Source of the DNA: Catenibacterium sp. co_0103
GTDB taxonomy: Bacteria; Bacillota_I; Bacilli_A; Erysipelotrichales; Coprobacillaceae
Direction: 5' to 3'
Length of the DNA: 64,000 nt
Assembly: GCF_004168205.1 (NCBI RefSeq)
Contig: NZ_RCYB01000004.1
Coordinates: forward strand, 1 to 64,000
In this document: positions 52,635 through 61,451 of the stretch, piece after piece
Numbering within the stretch: position 1 is the first letter of the stretch
Layout of the letters: the number at the start of each line of letters is the position of its first letter
Translations under genes and position numbers: made by a program
The notes under the pieces: generated by a model
Database searches by the model: none
Seen by the model: the letters and a program-made list of their open reading frames with translations, nothing else
Told to the model about the DNA's origin: nothing

Positions 52635-53826
52635 GATCAATTTCTTTTCTATAAATGTCAAAGCTGCTTACTATCATTGCAAATAAGAATCCAGTTGATA
52701 CAAAGAAGATTGTATAATCGAGTAATCCATGAATATAAATCATCACAATATAGCCTACAATTAAAGCAACAAGAGTAGGGTTACACTTAGTTCTTAATAA
52801 GCGATATAAACGTTTAATATTTTCAATGAAGAACGGTGCGATCACCAATAATCCTATAATCCCAAAACATAAAACAGGATCAATAAAGATATTATGTGAA
52901 TGCTGTGTAGGATGCCCATTATATTGTGCATAAATATGCCAATATGTCATAGGTCCTTCACCAAATAAGAAATGTGTCTTAATGTTCTGAATAGCAACTT
53001 CCCAGATATGTTTTCTTACCCCTAAGTACTTCACAATATTGCTCATACGTGGAATATATTGAGGTTTCGCAATAAAGAAACCAACACCCGCTGCACCTAC
53101 AGCACAAATACCACCAAAACTCTTGTAATTACGATTAAACAACAACATAATCGCAAGACCACCAGCAAGTGCAGGCCATGCAGTACGACATCCTGTTAAA
53201 TATAGACAGAATAAGTTAAGTAATGTAATTAAACCAATAATCACTATTTCTTTAATATGATTCATGAATCCATGATTATGAGTATACTTCAAGAACTTAT
53301 AGAAACAAATAGCCACAAAGAACTCAATCATCATTGCATAGTAGTTCGCATTAAAGAACATCGCATTTGTACGATACTGTGGTGCATTAAATACAACCAA
53401 ATACCATCCCTCAAGATCAAACTGTCTTAAGATGAATATATATTCAATAATAGCCCATACAGCTGCAAATACACTTAAACCAATCACTATATTCAACATT
53501 GTATCAAATAGTTCTTCACTTGCATGACGTCTATATACAAGTGTCATACTATATAACATCAAATAACCTAAAGATACACCAGCCCCTGGCCAGTTCTGAT
53601 AAAAGACACTTGTTAAGAAAATAAGTGCTGAGAAGAAAATAATATATTTGCTTCGTTTTGTTTCTTCATAACCTTTCTTTACTTCACCCTGTTTAATCCA
53701 TTTAAAGAATATAATTGCATGAATCACTACAGTAATATAGAAAGGAAGGAATATTGCGGCAATCGCAATAAGAAAATCACATTGCACAGAATCAAAACGT
53801 GACTTTAAGTTTTTAATAATATCCAT
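52630..53826 (-). CDS. O-antigen ligase / Wzy-like membrane protein
   Basis: This 398-aa protein has about 11-12 membrane segments and the large loop of the O-antigen-ligase family. The motif GEGPMTYWHIYAQ then HPTQHSHNIFIDP near 290-318 is typical of that family. Such proteins polymerise or transfer surface glycans on lipid carriers. No glycan gene cluster is adjacent. The start has AAGGGGG 7 bases upstream. It is separately terminated. Confidence 0.75.
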   Translation of the reverse strand: MDIIKNLKSRFDSVQCDFLIAIAAIFLPFYITVVIHAIIFFKWIKQGEVKKGYEETKRSKYIIFFSALIFLTSVFYQNWPGAGVSLGYLMLYSMTLVYRRHASEELFDTMLNIVIGLSVFAAVWAIIEYIFILRQFDLEGWYLVVFNAPQYRTNAMFFNANYYAMMIEFFVAICFYKFLKYTHNHGFMNHIKEIVIIGLITLLNLFCLYLTGCRTAWPALAGGLAIMLLFNRNYKSFGGICAVGAAGVGFFIAKPQYIPRMSNIVKYLGVRKHIWEVAIQNIKTHFLFGEGPMTYWHIYAQYNGHPTQHSHNIFIDPVLCFGIIGLLVIAPFFIENIKRLYRLLRTKCNPTLVALIVGYIVMIYIHGLLDYTIFFVSTGFLFAMIVSSFDIYRKEIDQ

Positions 53827-53927
53827 GAGAACCCCCTTTAATTACATTCTATATTATACACGAAAAATCAAAAAAAATATTGTTTACTCACGAAATATTG
53901 GTAGAATACTCTATGGAGGTAGAATAT

Positions 53928-54344
53928 ATGAATATGAACACTTCATTCTTCTCTTTTAAGTCAGGATCTCCATTCATGATTATCCTATCTATTATTTTAG
54001 GAACACTACTCATGGCTTATGGAATCTATGAAATCTTCTTTAAGAAAGATAAAAGAGAAATTAAAGGAATTTACCATGGTTATAAGAAAGTCAATAACTT
54101 ATATTGTCGTCCTATCTTCCAGTATTCTTATGGTACAAAGAAGTATAACCAGGCATCTATCCAGGAATTTAAAGTAGAAAAGATTGAAAAAGATTATGTA
54201 AAAGGACAGGAATATCCTATTTATTTAGGGGAACAGGCGAATACATTCTATTTAAAGAAGAAAAACACTTGGTCTAACTATTTATTAATCGTTGCAGGTA
54301 TCTTATTCTATGTCAGTGCTATTCTAGGTTATCTAGGATTCTAA
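53928..54344 (+). CDS. two-TM membrane protein, DUF3592-like
   Basis: This 138-aa protein has one membrane segment near 17-35 (FMIILSIILGTLLMAYGIYE) and one near 113-135, with a ~75-residue domain between (YHGYKKVNNLYCRPIFQYSYG, then GQEYPIYLGEQANTFYL). The layout fits the DUF3592 group, possibly exposed outside. ATG 53928 follows GGAGG by 9 bases. No partner gene. Function unknown. Confidence 0.6.
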   Translation: MNMNTSFFSFKSGSPFMIILSIILGTLLMAYGIYEIFFKKDKREIKGIYHGYKKVNNLYCRPIFQYSYGTKKYNQASIQEFKVEKIEKDYVKGQEYPIYLGEQANTFYLKKKNTWSNYLLIVAGILFYVSAILGYLGF

Positions 54345-54345
54345 A

Positions 54346-54377
54346 AAGAAGTAGTTTTTAATAACTACTTCTTTTTC
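54346..54377. terminator. shared convergent terminator
   Basis: AAGAAGTAGTT and AACTACTTCTT flank a short loop, with T-runs on both sides. Confidence 0.8.
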
Positions 54378-55231
54378 TTTTCTAATCTTTTTTCTACAGC
54401 ACGATAAAGTGGTTCTAATAGTTTCTTGTTCTTTTTCTTACATACAAGATAGAAACTATTAGTCGCTTCTTTATCTATGATTGGAATAATCTTTCTATTA
54501 TCTGGCTTGCCATCTCTTTCTATAGATAAATCAGAAATAAATGTAGGAAGAGTAGAATTCTGAGTCAGATCCATAAATACTTCTCTATTATCCTGAAGAA
54601 TAAAATGAGTATGAGGCTGTGTTTCTAAATGCATTGGATACCATACACCGATTCTAGAAAACAAAAGCATTGTCTGACCATCTAGATTCTTAAAGAATAA
54701 TGCTTTACTATCTGCAAGAGAATGATCAAGTGCTAATGAGAAATACAATGTTTCTGTATCATATAACTCATAATATAATTCTTTACTCTCAGGAATCTTA
54801 TTTAATACAACAGCTGTATATAAATCATTCTCCAAACCAGATAATAAGATATCTGGCATTTTAATTTCTGAAGAAACAGCCATGTTTTCATATATCTTTC
54901 CTGCATAAGGTACTAAATCCCATAAAGGTGCAGGTGCACATGCTCCAATACTAATTGTATGAGTCATACGATTATATTCACGTACACGAGCAATCATATC
55001 ATTTGCAGAAAATAATACTTTCTGTGCATAATCAACAGCCACTTTACCAGTCGCATTTAAAGTAATACGATTCTTTTCACGGTCAAAAATAGGAACCTGC
55101 AGTTCTTCTTCAAGCTTCTGCATGGCACGAGAAAGTGCTGGCTGAGAGATATGTAATGCTTCAGCTGCTTTAGATAATGTTCCATATTTAGAAACAGCTA
55201 ATAATTGTTCAACTTGTCCAATTTCAATCAT
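54365..55231 (-). CDS. LysR-family regulator
   Basis: This 288-aa regulator has the LysR winged helix-turn-helix at 1-60 (VEQLLAVSKYGTLSKAAEALHISQPALSRAMQKLEEEL) and a periplasmic-binding-type effector domain. ATG 55231 has GAGGAGG 9 bases upstream; the longer frame adds 18 residues with no site. It is divergent from a CMD-family gene and a cupin gene, the likely targets. The effector is unknown. Confidence 0.85.
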   Translation of the reverse strand: MIEIGQVEQLLAVSKYGTLSKAAEALHISQPALSRAMQKLEEELQVPIFDREKNRITLNATGKVAVDYAQKVLFSANDMIARVREYNRMTHTISIGACAPAPLWDLVPYAGKIYENMAVSSEIKMPDILLSGLENDLYTAVVLNKIPESKELYYELYDTETLYFSLALDHSLADSKALFFKNLDGQTMLLFSRIGVWYPMHLETQPHTHFILQDNREVFMDLTQNSTLPTFISDLSIERDGKPDNRKIIPIIDKEATNSFYLVCKKKNKKLLEPLYRAVEKRLEKKKK

Positions 55232-55333
55232 TGAATGTTCCTCCTCACTATGCACCCACATTATAGCATAATACAAAACTGGCATTGTACTTTTCTACTT
55301 ATTATTAATAGAATAGTTGTAGAGGTGAAGACT

Positions 55334-56023
55334 ATGAAATATACATTTATGGAAAATTTTAAAGACAAAGATCCAGAATTTTATGACTTTTATTCACATT
55401 TTATAAGTGAAGAAGTAATCAATGATACCACTTTGGATGATAAGAGTAGATACTTATCTATTACTGCAGTACTTGTAGGCACAAAAGCTCAGGATTTATT
55501 TAAGGATATGTTAGATGATTTATTGAAATATCTCACAGCTGATGAAATTCAGGAAGTCCTTTATCAAGCTGTGGCTTATCTTGGTATTGGCATGGTTTAT
55601 CCATTCTTAAATATTATGAATAGACATGTGAATAAACCATTAAAGAGTGCATCTACCACAAATAGAGACAATCGTATAGAACTTGGTAATGAGAAACAAT
55701 GTGAACTCTTTGGTGAACATATGAGAGGATTCCAAACAAGTGGTCCTGAAGAAAAACGTCATATCAAGAGATGGCTCGCAGGTAACTGTTTTGGTGATAA
55801 CTATACAAGAATAGGACTCACTGGAGCACAAAGAGAAATGATTACATTCTGTTTTCTAGCAGCACTTGGTACTGAACCACAATTAAAATCTCATATTGGT
55901 GGAAACTTCCATGTAGGTAATGATGCACATTATCTCCTTAATGTGATTTCTAACTGCATGCCATATATTGGTTATCCACGTACTTTAAATGCAATCAGAT
56001 GTATACATGAAATGGAGAAATAA
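55334..56023 (+). CDS. carboxymuconolactone decarboxylase (CMD)-like protein
   Basis: This 229-aa protein appears to hold two CMD-type helical units: near 30-95 (RYLSITAVLVGTKAQDLFKDML) and near 150-225 (LTGAQREMITFCFLAALGTEPQLKSHIGGNFHVGND). The ExxCxxxH redox motif of AhpD is absent, so it is not a peroxidase-type member. Paired with a cupin two bases downstream, as in many CMD-cupin operons whose chemistry is unknown. ATG 55334 has GAGGTG 7 bases upstream. Confidence 0.75.
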   Translation: MKYTFMENFKDKDPEFYDFYSHFISEEVINDTTLDDKSRYLSITAVLVGTKAQDLFKDMLDDLLKYLTADEIQEVLYQAVAYLGIGMVYPFLNIMNRHVNKPLKSASTTNRDNRIELGNEKQCELFGEHMRGFQTSGPEEKRHIKRWLAGNCFGDNYTRIGLTGAQREMITFCFLAALGTEPQLKSHIGGNFHVGNDAHYLLNVISNCMPYIGYPRTLNAIRCIHEMEK

Positions 56024-56025
56024 TC

Positions 56026-56442
56026 ATGAATTATACTTTAGAAGATATCAAGAAACAGAGTCCTTATCCTATTGGTAAATTGAATACAGCATATGCTAAG
56101 TATTTTGTAGGTAATAGTTATCTCTATTCTATTAATAATCAAGAAGTAAATATTTCTAATGTTACTTTTGAACCAGGATGTAGAAACAACTGGCATATCC
56201 ATCATGGTGCAGGACAGATCTTATTATGTACTGCAGGAAGAGGGTATTATCAGGAATGGGGAAAACCTGCTCAGGAACTTAATGTAGGTGATACAGTTTA
56301 TATTGCACCAGAAATCAAACATTGGCATGGTGCAGCACCAGAAAGCTATTTTGTACATATTGCAGAAAGTGTACCAAATGAAAATGCTTCAAACGAGTGG
56401 CTTGAAGCAGTGGATGAAGAAGAATATCTAAAATTGAAATAA
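56026..56442 (+). CDS. cupin-domain protein
   Basis: This 138-aa single-domain cupin has metal motif 1 PGCRNNWHIHHGAGQILLCTAGRGYYQEWG near 46-75 (His, His, Glu/Gln positions) and motif 2 VGDTVYIAPEIKHWHGA near 87-103. It is co-transcribed with the CMD gene (2-bp gap) and is probably a small isomerase, decarboxylase or oxygenase partner. Its last ~25 codons and terminator are duplicated 580 bp downstream. Confidence 0.85.
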   Translation: MNYTLEDIKKQSPYPIGKLNTAYAKYFVGNSYLYSINNQEVNISNVTFEPGCRNNWHIHHGAGQILLCTAGRGYYQEWGKPAQELNVGDTVYIAPEIKHWHGAAPESYFVHIAESVPNENASNEWLEAVDEEEYLKLK

Positions 56443-56640
56443 AACAAAACGATCAGGAAGGGAAGCCTGATCGTTGTTTATTTCAAGAGTTATTTTGAAG
56501 GGAGTTTGGGAAATTTTAGGAATCACTCTTGGTAAAAAGAAGCTTTAATTATTATCGGGAGTTGCTTTCTCTTTACAGGTACTATTATGCTTTTTATCTA
56601 TGAACACATTGTGAACTCATTATTTTTTTCTAGGAAATAT
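56363..56640 (+). repeat. direct repeat copy 1 (cupin 3' end, terminator and spacer)
   Basis: About 278 bp that recur at 56947-57227 with roughly 95% identity. It covers the cupin C-terminus, the AACGATCAGG/CCTGATCGTT terminator (56451-56478) and the AT-rich spacer up to GGAAATAT. Confidence 0.9.
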
Positions 56641-56907
56641 AATGAGTATTCGCCAATGCTTGATATTGTATGTGCAGGGAAAGATGTAGAGGGAACATAT
56701 AAGGTGGTAAAACATCTTCTTGACAATATGGGTACTATGTATGATTTTAGAAAGTCCGGTTTATATAAGCATATGAAGTTCAGAGATATTGATAAAGCTA
56801 TATTAGATGGTGTAAAAGAAAAATTTCTTGAAGGATTCAGAAATGAGGAAAAATTCGGCAACATGGCAGGATATGAGCCGTGGGAGAAATTAATTTTTGA
56901 CAGATAA
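56641..56907 (+). pseudogene. captured C-terminal gene fragment
   Basis: Between the two repeats is an open stretch of 89 codons ending TAA at 56905-56907, containing CAGKDVEGTYKVVKHLLDNMG and GFRNEEKFGNMAGYEPWEKLIF. It reads as the end of a protein without its beginning. The 18 codons before it (from ATG 56587) belong to the repeat and lack a ribosome site. The parent family is not recognised. Confidence 0.5.
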
Positions 56908-56946
56908 GTTTTTGAAAACTGTCGTTTGGTAAAATCTATTCCATTT

Positions 56947-57227
56947 GCAAAAAAGTATCCCAAATAAAAATGCTTCAAACCAGTGGCTTGAAGCAATGGA
57001 CGAAGAAGAATATCTAAAATTGAAATAAAACAAAACGATCAGGAAGGGAAGCCTGATCGTTGTTTATTTCAAGAGTTATTTTGAAGGGAGTTTGGGAAAT
57101 TTTAGGAATCACTCTTGGTAAAAAGAAGTTTTAATTATTATCGGGAGTTGTTTTCTCTTTACGGGTACTATTATGCTTTTTATCTATGAACACATTGTGA
57201 ACTCATTATTTTTTTTCTAGGAAATAT
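56947..57227 (+). repeat. direct repeat copy 2
   Basis: Matches copy 1, including NASNQWLEAMDEEEYLKLK of a truncated second cupin, the same terminator (57032-57059) and spacer. It runs into TATAAT at 57230-57235 of the downstream lipoprotein gene. Confidence 0.9.
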
Positions 57228-57256
57228 GTTATAATGATGCCCGAGGAGGATTTTTT

Positions 57257-57904
57257 ATGAAAAAGTCAATCATTACATTCTTATGTTTGATGTTGATCAC
57301 ATTATCAGGATGTACTTATAATACCAAATATTCAGAAAGTGATGCCCCCTTAACTATTACAGGTGGTCTCAGTGATACATTGATTGTATATTATTCATTC
57401 AATGGAGAAGAACGTGAACTCGCAAAACAAGTACAGTCATATACAGAAGGGGATTTACTTTGTTTACAGACTTCTAAGAAGTACTCTACAGACTTTAAAG
57501 AGAGAATTAAAGAACATAGAAAAGAAAGAGAAGCTTACGCAAAAGCACTTAAAGAAAATAAACATGATTATAAGAATAAACATGTATTAGATACATTACC
57601 TACTCTTAAAAATCAAATTGATGATATTAATCAATATAAGACTGTATATCTTATTTATCCATGCTGGGAAAAGGATGAACCTTTAATTATTGATTCATTC
57701 TGTATGGATTATGACTTATCAGGTAAAACAATTGTACCTATGTGTATAAGTGAAAAAAACTGGCGTGGCCATGTGAAATATTCCAGCAAGAAGAGTGTTG
57801 CTCACTTTAATAAGATGATACCAAATGCGAACTTTAAGCGTGCAAAGGCATTTACTGATGTCAAAGGCGTTAAAAAGTGGCTAGAAACTATTGATATGAT
57901 CTAG
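57257..57904 (+). CDS. flavodoxin-like lipoprotein
   Basis: This 215-aa protein has a lipoprotein signal peptide with lipobox TLSGC (Cys at 19), so it is anchored outside the membrane. The mature part is a flavodoxin-type fold: LIVYYSFNGEERELAKQVQ near 47-65 gives the FMN phosphate loop, and VYLIYPCWEKDEPL near 131-144 follows. Similar lipoprotein flavodoxins may take part in extracellular electron transfer; that role is inferred. GAGGAGG lies 8 bases before the ATG. Confidence 0.8.
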   Translation: MKKSIITFLCLMLITLSGCTYNTKYSESDAPLTITGGLSDTLIVYYSFNGEERELAKQVQSYTEGDLLCLQTSKKYSTDFKERIKEHRKEREAYAKALKENKHDYKNKHVLDTLPTLKNQIDDINQYKTVYLIYPCWEKDEPLIIDSFCMDYDLSGKTIVPMCISEKNWRGHVKYSSKKSVAHFNKMIPNANFKRAKAFTDVKGVKKWLETIDMI

Positions 57905-57932
57905 ACTGGATATGCATCCAGTCTTTTTTTTG
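57904..57932 (+). terminator. intrinsic terminator
   Basis: GACTGGAT, ATGC loop and ATCCAGTC with eight Ts, between the lipoprotein and lipid-kinase genes. Confidence 0.85.
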
Positions 57933-57942
57933 GAGAACTATA

Positions 57943-58812
57943 ATGAGACATATATTTTTACTTAAACCAGTGGATGATGATTATGATCATCATCCGTTTA
58001 TAGAAACAATTAGAGAGGTGATGCAGGGTTATGATTATGACATATTCATGAGTACTTATCCTGATCATGCCAAGAAGATTATTAAATATTATAAAGAACC
58101 AACACGTTTTTATAGTGTTGGTGGGGATGGAATGTTGAACCAGGTCATTCAGGGACTTATAGGTACACCTCATGAACTAGTAGTTATTCCTTATGGAACA
58201 GGAAATGACTTCTTTAAGATGATTTCTAAGAATAATGATTCTAAAGAAGTACTTAAAGCATCTTTAAAGGGTAAAACAATTCCTATTGATACAGTGTTAA
58301 TGAATAATCGTTATTTTATTAATAATGCATGTTTTGGTTGTGATAGTGTGATTGCGAATCATGTTCATGATGATGTGAAGATTCCTAAGATGTTTAAAGG
58401 ACATCAATACGAGTATTCTATTCTAAGAAACTTTGTCCAGTATCCATTTTATCCTATTAAGATGACCAGCCATGGAACACTATTGTATGAAGGTCCTGTT
58501 ACTTTATGTGCCTGTGCAAATGCGAAATATTATGGTGGGGCTTATAAGATTGCTCCTCGTGCATCATTAGAAGATGGTCTCATGAATATTGTGATTCTTG
58601 ATCAAATTAATAAAGGACTTATTCCTTTATATATTAAGAAGATAGTAAGTGAAACACTTGATCAGGATAAACATGCTCATGTCTTTACTGTAGATGAAGT
58701 GGATGTAGAATCTCAGTATCCATGTAACTTAGATGGCGAAGAAGTAAAAGCATCTCATTATCATCTAGAAGTAAAGAAGAATAGTTTAAATCTTGTAGTC
58801 TTTGATAATTAA
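57943..58812 (+). CDS. diacylglycerol kinase-family lipid kinase (DgkB/YegS-like)
   Basis: This 289-aa kinase has the catalytic-domain signature GGDGMLNQVI near 60-69, PYGTGNDF near 85-92, and the C-terminal DGE motif NLDGEEV near 262-268. It phosphorylates diacylglycerol or a related lipid in phospholipid recycling. GGAGA precedes the ATG by 6 bases. It is preceded by a terminator but may get read-through. Its end overlaps the convergent LysR gene by 27 bp. Confidence 0.85.
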   Translation: MRHIFLLKPVDDDYDHHPFIETIREVMQGYDYDIFMSTYPDHAKKIIKYYKEPTRFYSVGGDGMLNQVIQGLIGTPHELVVIPYGTGNDFFKMISKNNDSKEVLKASLKGKTIPIDTVLMNNRYFINNACFGCDSVIANHVHDDVKIPKMFKGHQYEYSILRNFVQYPFYPIKMTSHGTLLYEGPVTLCACANAKYYGGAYKIAPRASLEDGLMNIVILDQINKGLIPLYIKKIVSETLDQDKHAHVFTVDEVDVESQYPCNLDGEEVKASHYHLEVKKNSLNLVVFDN

Positions 58813-59646
58813 AGAAATAAATGTTTCTATGATTGGAGATAGTTCTTCTTTTCTTGTGATAAAGGCTGCAGATGTATAGAGACCCTTGTCTTTAAGTTTA
58901 GTATAGGTCTGTGAATTTAAGTCTATATATGGTATAGCTGCTTCTGGTATAATAACCACCTGATCTAATATTGAACCCCATACTAAGGCAGTACGTATAT
59001 CATCTGTAATAATAGGGATATGTGGCTGGAATTGGAGTTCATTTAAACAATAATCTACTATAAACTGACGATAACGTCTGTGAATCAAAACAGGATCATC
59101 TCGATAATCAATGAGATGGTTCTTTTTTTCATTCACAAGAGTAGAAGGTCCTACCGCAATCATTGGTTCAGGTTTAAATAAAAATGATTTCACATTCGTA
59201 GAATCAAACGGTGTTCTGACAAACGCAATATCTATTTCATGAGCTAGCAAGGCATCCATCATCTCATAGGTTGTTCCTTCTTTCATATGAATATCTAACT
59301 TAGGATATTTCTTTCTAAACACATCCATATGATCATGTGTAATTAAATAACCATTAGAAGAAGTAATCCCAAAACGTAAGATCTGTGTGGCAGCTCCTTG
59401 TACTTCTTTACTTGTCTGTTCATATAAATTCAACATCTGATTACATCTACGATAAAATAAGTGCCCTGCAGGCGTTAATGTGATATGACGATGTCCTCTC
59501 TCTATCAGTATTGTATCTAATTCTTCTTCTATCGCTTTTAACTGCATAGAAAGAGGAGGCTGTGAAATATGTAATACACGTGCAGCCTGTGTTATAGTCC
59601 CTTCTTCTACAATTGTCTTAAAGTATTTCATCTGTTTTAGTTCCAT
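58786..59646 (-). CDS. LysR-family regulator
   Basis: This 286-aa regulator has the LysR DNA-binding domain at 1-60 (MKYFKTIVEEGTITQAARVLHISQPPLSMQLKAIEEEL) and a typical effector domain. It is divergent from the ABC exporter pair, which it may control. GGAGA lies 6 bases before the ATG. The spacer of 89 bp contains overlapping AT-rich promoters. Confidence 0.88.
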   Translation of the reverse strand: MELKQMKYFKTIVEEGTITQAARVLHISQPPLSMQLKAIEEELDTILIERGHRHITLTPAGHLFYRRCNQMLNLYEQTSKEVQGAATQILRFGITSSNGYLITHDHMDVFRKKYPKLDIHMKEGTTYEMMDALLAHEIDIAFVRTPFDSTNVKSFLFKPEPMIAVGPSTLVNEKKNHLIDYRDDPVLIHRRYRQFIVDYCLNELQFQPHIPIITDDIRTALVWGSILDQVVIIPEAAIPYIDLNSQTYTKLKDKGLYTSAAFITRKEELSPIIETFISLIIKDYKI

Positions 59647-59735
59647 ATGTATCTCCTATAGATTCTATATAAAATATATATTATACATATAGTATAAAAC
59701 AGGATTATAATGTTGCAAGGACAGGGAGGAAAAAT

Positions 59736-61451
59736 ATGTATATAATGAAATATTTAAAGCCTTATAAATGGCAGGCCATTTCAGGTTTTATATTTAAACT
59801 TATAGAAGCGTTTCTAGAATTATGTATACCATTGGCTGTAGCTCTTATTATTGATAATGGTGTTGCAGTACATAATACAAACTATATTACAAAGATGGCT
59901 TTTGTAATCTTTGGTTTATCTACAGTAGGATATGCAAGTTCACTAGTGTGTCAGTACTTTGCGTCTCTTACATCACAGGGTGTAGGTACACTTATGCGTA
60001 AAGATATGTATCGTGCAATCAACCGTTATGATTATCAGGATCTTGATATTATTGGTACACCTTCTTTAATCACAAGAATCACCAATGATATCAATCAGAT
60101 TCAGTTAGCTGTTGCCATGGTTATTCGTTTATGTTCAAGATCACCATTTTTAATCATTGGTTCGCTGATCATGAGTTTTGTGATTAACTGGCAGGTAGCA
60201 CTTATCTTTGTGATTGTCGCACCACTTATTGCGTTTAGTATTTACTTTGTGATGAGTCATACAGCGCCTATGTATTCTCATATCCAGCATATCCTTGATG
60301 AAGTATCACTCATCACAAGAGAGAATCTTTCAGGTGTCAGAGTCATTCGTGCTTTTAACCAGCAGGATAATGAACAAAAACGTTTTGAGTCAACAACCAC
60401 AAAACAAAAAGAAGAACAGATCATTGCAGGTAACCTCAGTGCTGTATTAAATCCAGCTACTACAATCATTGTGAACTTTGGGATTATCGCAATTCTTTAT
60501 ATCTCAGGCTTTAAAATCAATGCAGGTAGTATGACACAGGGAGAAGTCATCTCTCTTATTAATTATATGAACCAGATCTTACTTTCTATGTATGTCTTTG
60601 CGAATGTTATTGTGATCTTAAATAAAGCCAGTGCATCATACAAAAGATGTGCAGATGTATTAAGTCAGAAACCAGATATTGTCCAGGGAATCAATGAGGC
60701 TCCAAGTGACTATCAGAACCTTATTACTTATGATCATGTTTCATTCTCATACTATTCGGGTAATGCCTTAACTGATGTATCATTCAATATCTTTCCAGGT
60801 CAGACAATCGGTGTCATTGGAGGTACAGGTTCAGGTAAAACAACACTTATTAACCTAATTCCTCGTTTTTATGATGTCGCTGAAGGTGAAATCCGTATCA
60901 AAGACCTTCCTATTAAATCATATAAGTTCAAGGATTTAAGAAATATGATTGGTATTGTGCCTCAGCAGGCCACACTCTTTGGAGGAACAATCAGAGAAAA
61001 TATGCAATGGGGTCATCCTCATGCCACTGATGAAGAAATCTATGAAGCATTAGAACTTTCACAATCAAAAGAGTTTGTCGATAAGATGACAAAAGGCTTA
61101 GACACTTATATTGAACAGGGTGGTAAGAATGTATCTGGTGGACAAAGACAAAGACTCACTATTGCCCGTGCATTAGTCAAAAAACCAGAGATACTTATTT
61201 TAGATGATAGCGCCAGTGCACTAGACTTTGCGACAGATGCAAAACTTAGAAAAGCTTTAAGTACGCTTAATATGACAGTTATTATTGTTTCTCAAAGAGT
61301 GAGTGCTTTAATGCATGCAGATTCTATTGTGGTATTAAGCCATGGTGAAGTCGTAGGACAGGGTACTCATGATATGCTTATGAATACATGTGATGTCTAT
61401 CAGGAAATTGTTATGTCACAGATGGAAGGAGGACAGAATAATGAAGAATAA
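59736..61451 (+). CDS. heterodimeric ABC exporter, degenerate-site subunit
   Basis: This 571-aa half transporter has six membrane segments (about 15-310) and an ATPase domain with Walker A GGTGSGKTT near 364-372 and signature VSGGQRQRL near 468-476. Walker B reads LILDDSAS: Asp replaces the catalytic Glu. The switch reads VSQRVS: Gln replaces His. These are the changes seen in the non-catalytic partner of BmrCD and TM287/288. It overlaps the second subunit gene by 11 bp. GGGAGG precedes the ATG. Confidence 0.93.
   Translation: MYIMKYLKPYKWQAISGFIFKLIEAFLELCIPLAVALIIDNGVAVHNTNYITKMAFVIFGLSTVGYASSLVCQYFASLTSQGVGTLMRKDMYRAINRYDYQDLDIIGTPSLITRITNDINQIQLAVAMVIRLCSRSPFLIIGSLIMSFVINWQVALIFVIVAPLIAFSIYFVMSHTAPMYSHIQHILDEVSLITRENLSGVRVIRAFNQQDNEQKRFESTTTKQKEEQIIAGNLSAVLNPATTIIVNFGIIAILYISGFKINAGSMTQGEVISLINYMNQILLSMYVFANVIVILNKASASYKRCADVLSQKPDIVQGINEAPSDYQNLITYDHVSFSYYSGNALTDVSFNIFPGQTIGVIGGTGSGKTTLINLIPRFYDVAEGEIRIKDLPIKSYKFKDLRNMIGIVPQQATLFGGTIRENMQWGHPHATDEEIYEALELSQSKEFVDKMTKGLDTYIEQGGKNVSGGQRQRLTIARALVKKPEILILDDSASALDFATDAKLRKALSTLNMTVIIVSQRVSALMHADSIVVLSHGEVVGQGTHDMLMNTCDVYQEIVMSQMEGGQNNEE

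Noticed and set aside
56587..56907. 106-aa ORF as a complete gene
   Set aside because: Its first 18 codons lie in the direct repeat without a ribosome site, so it is a captured fragment.
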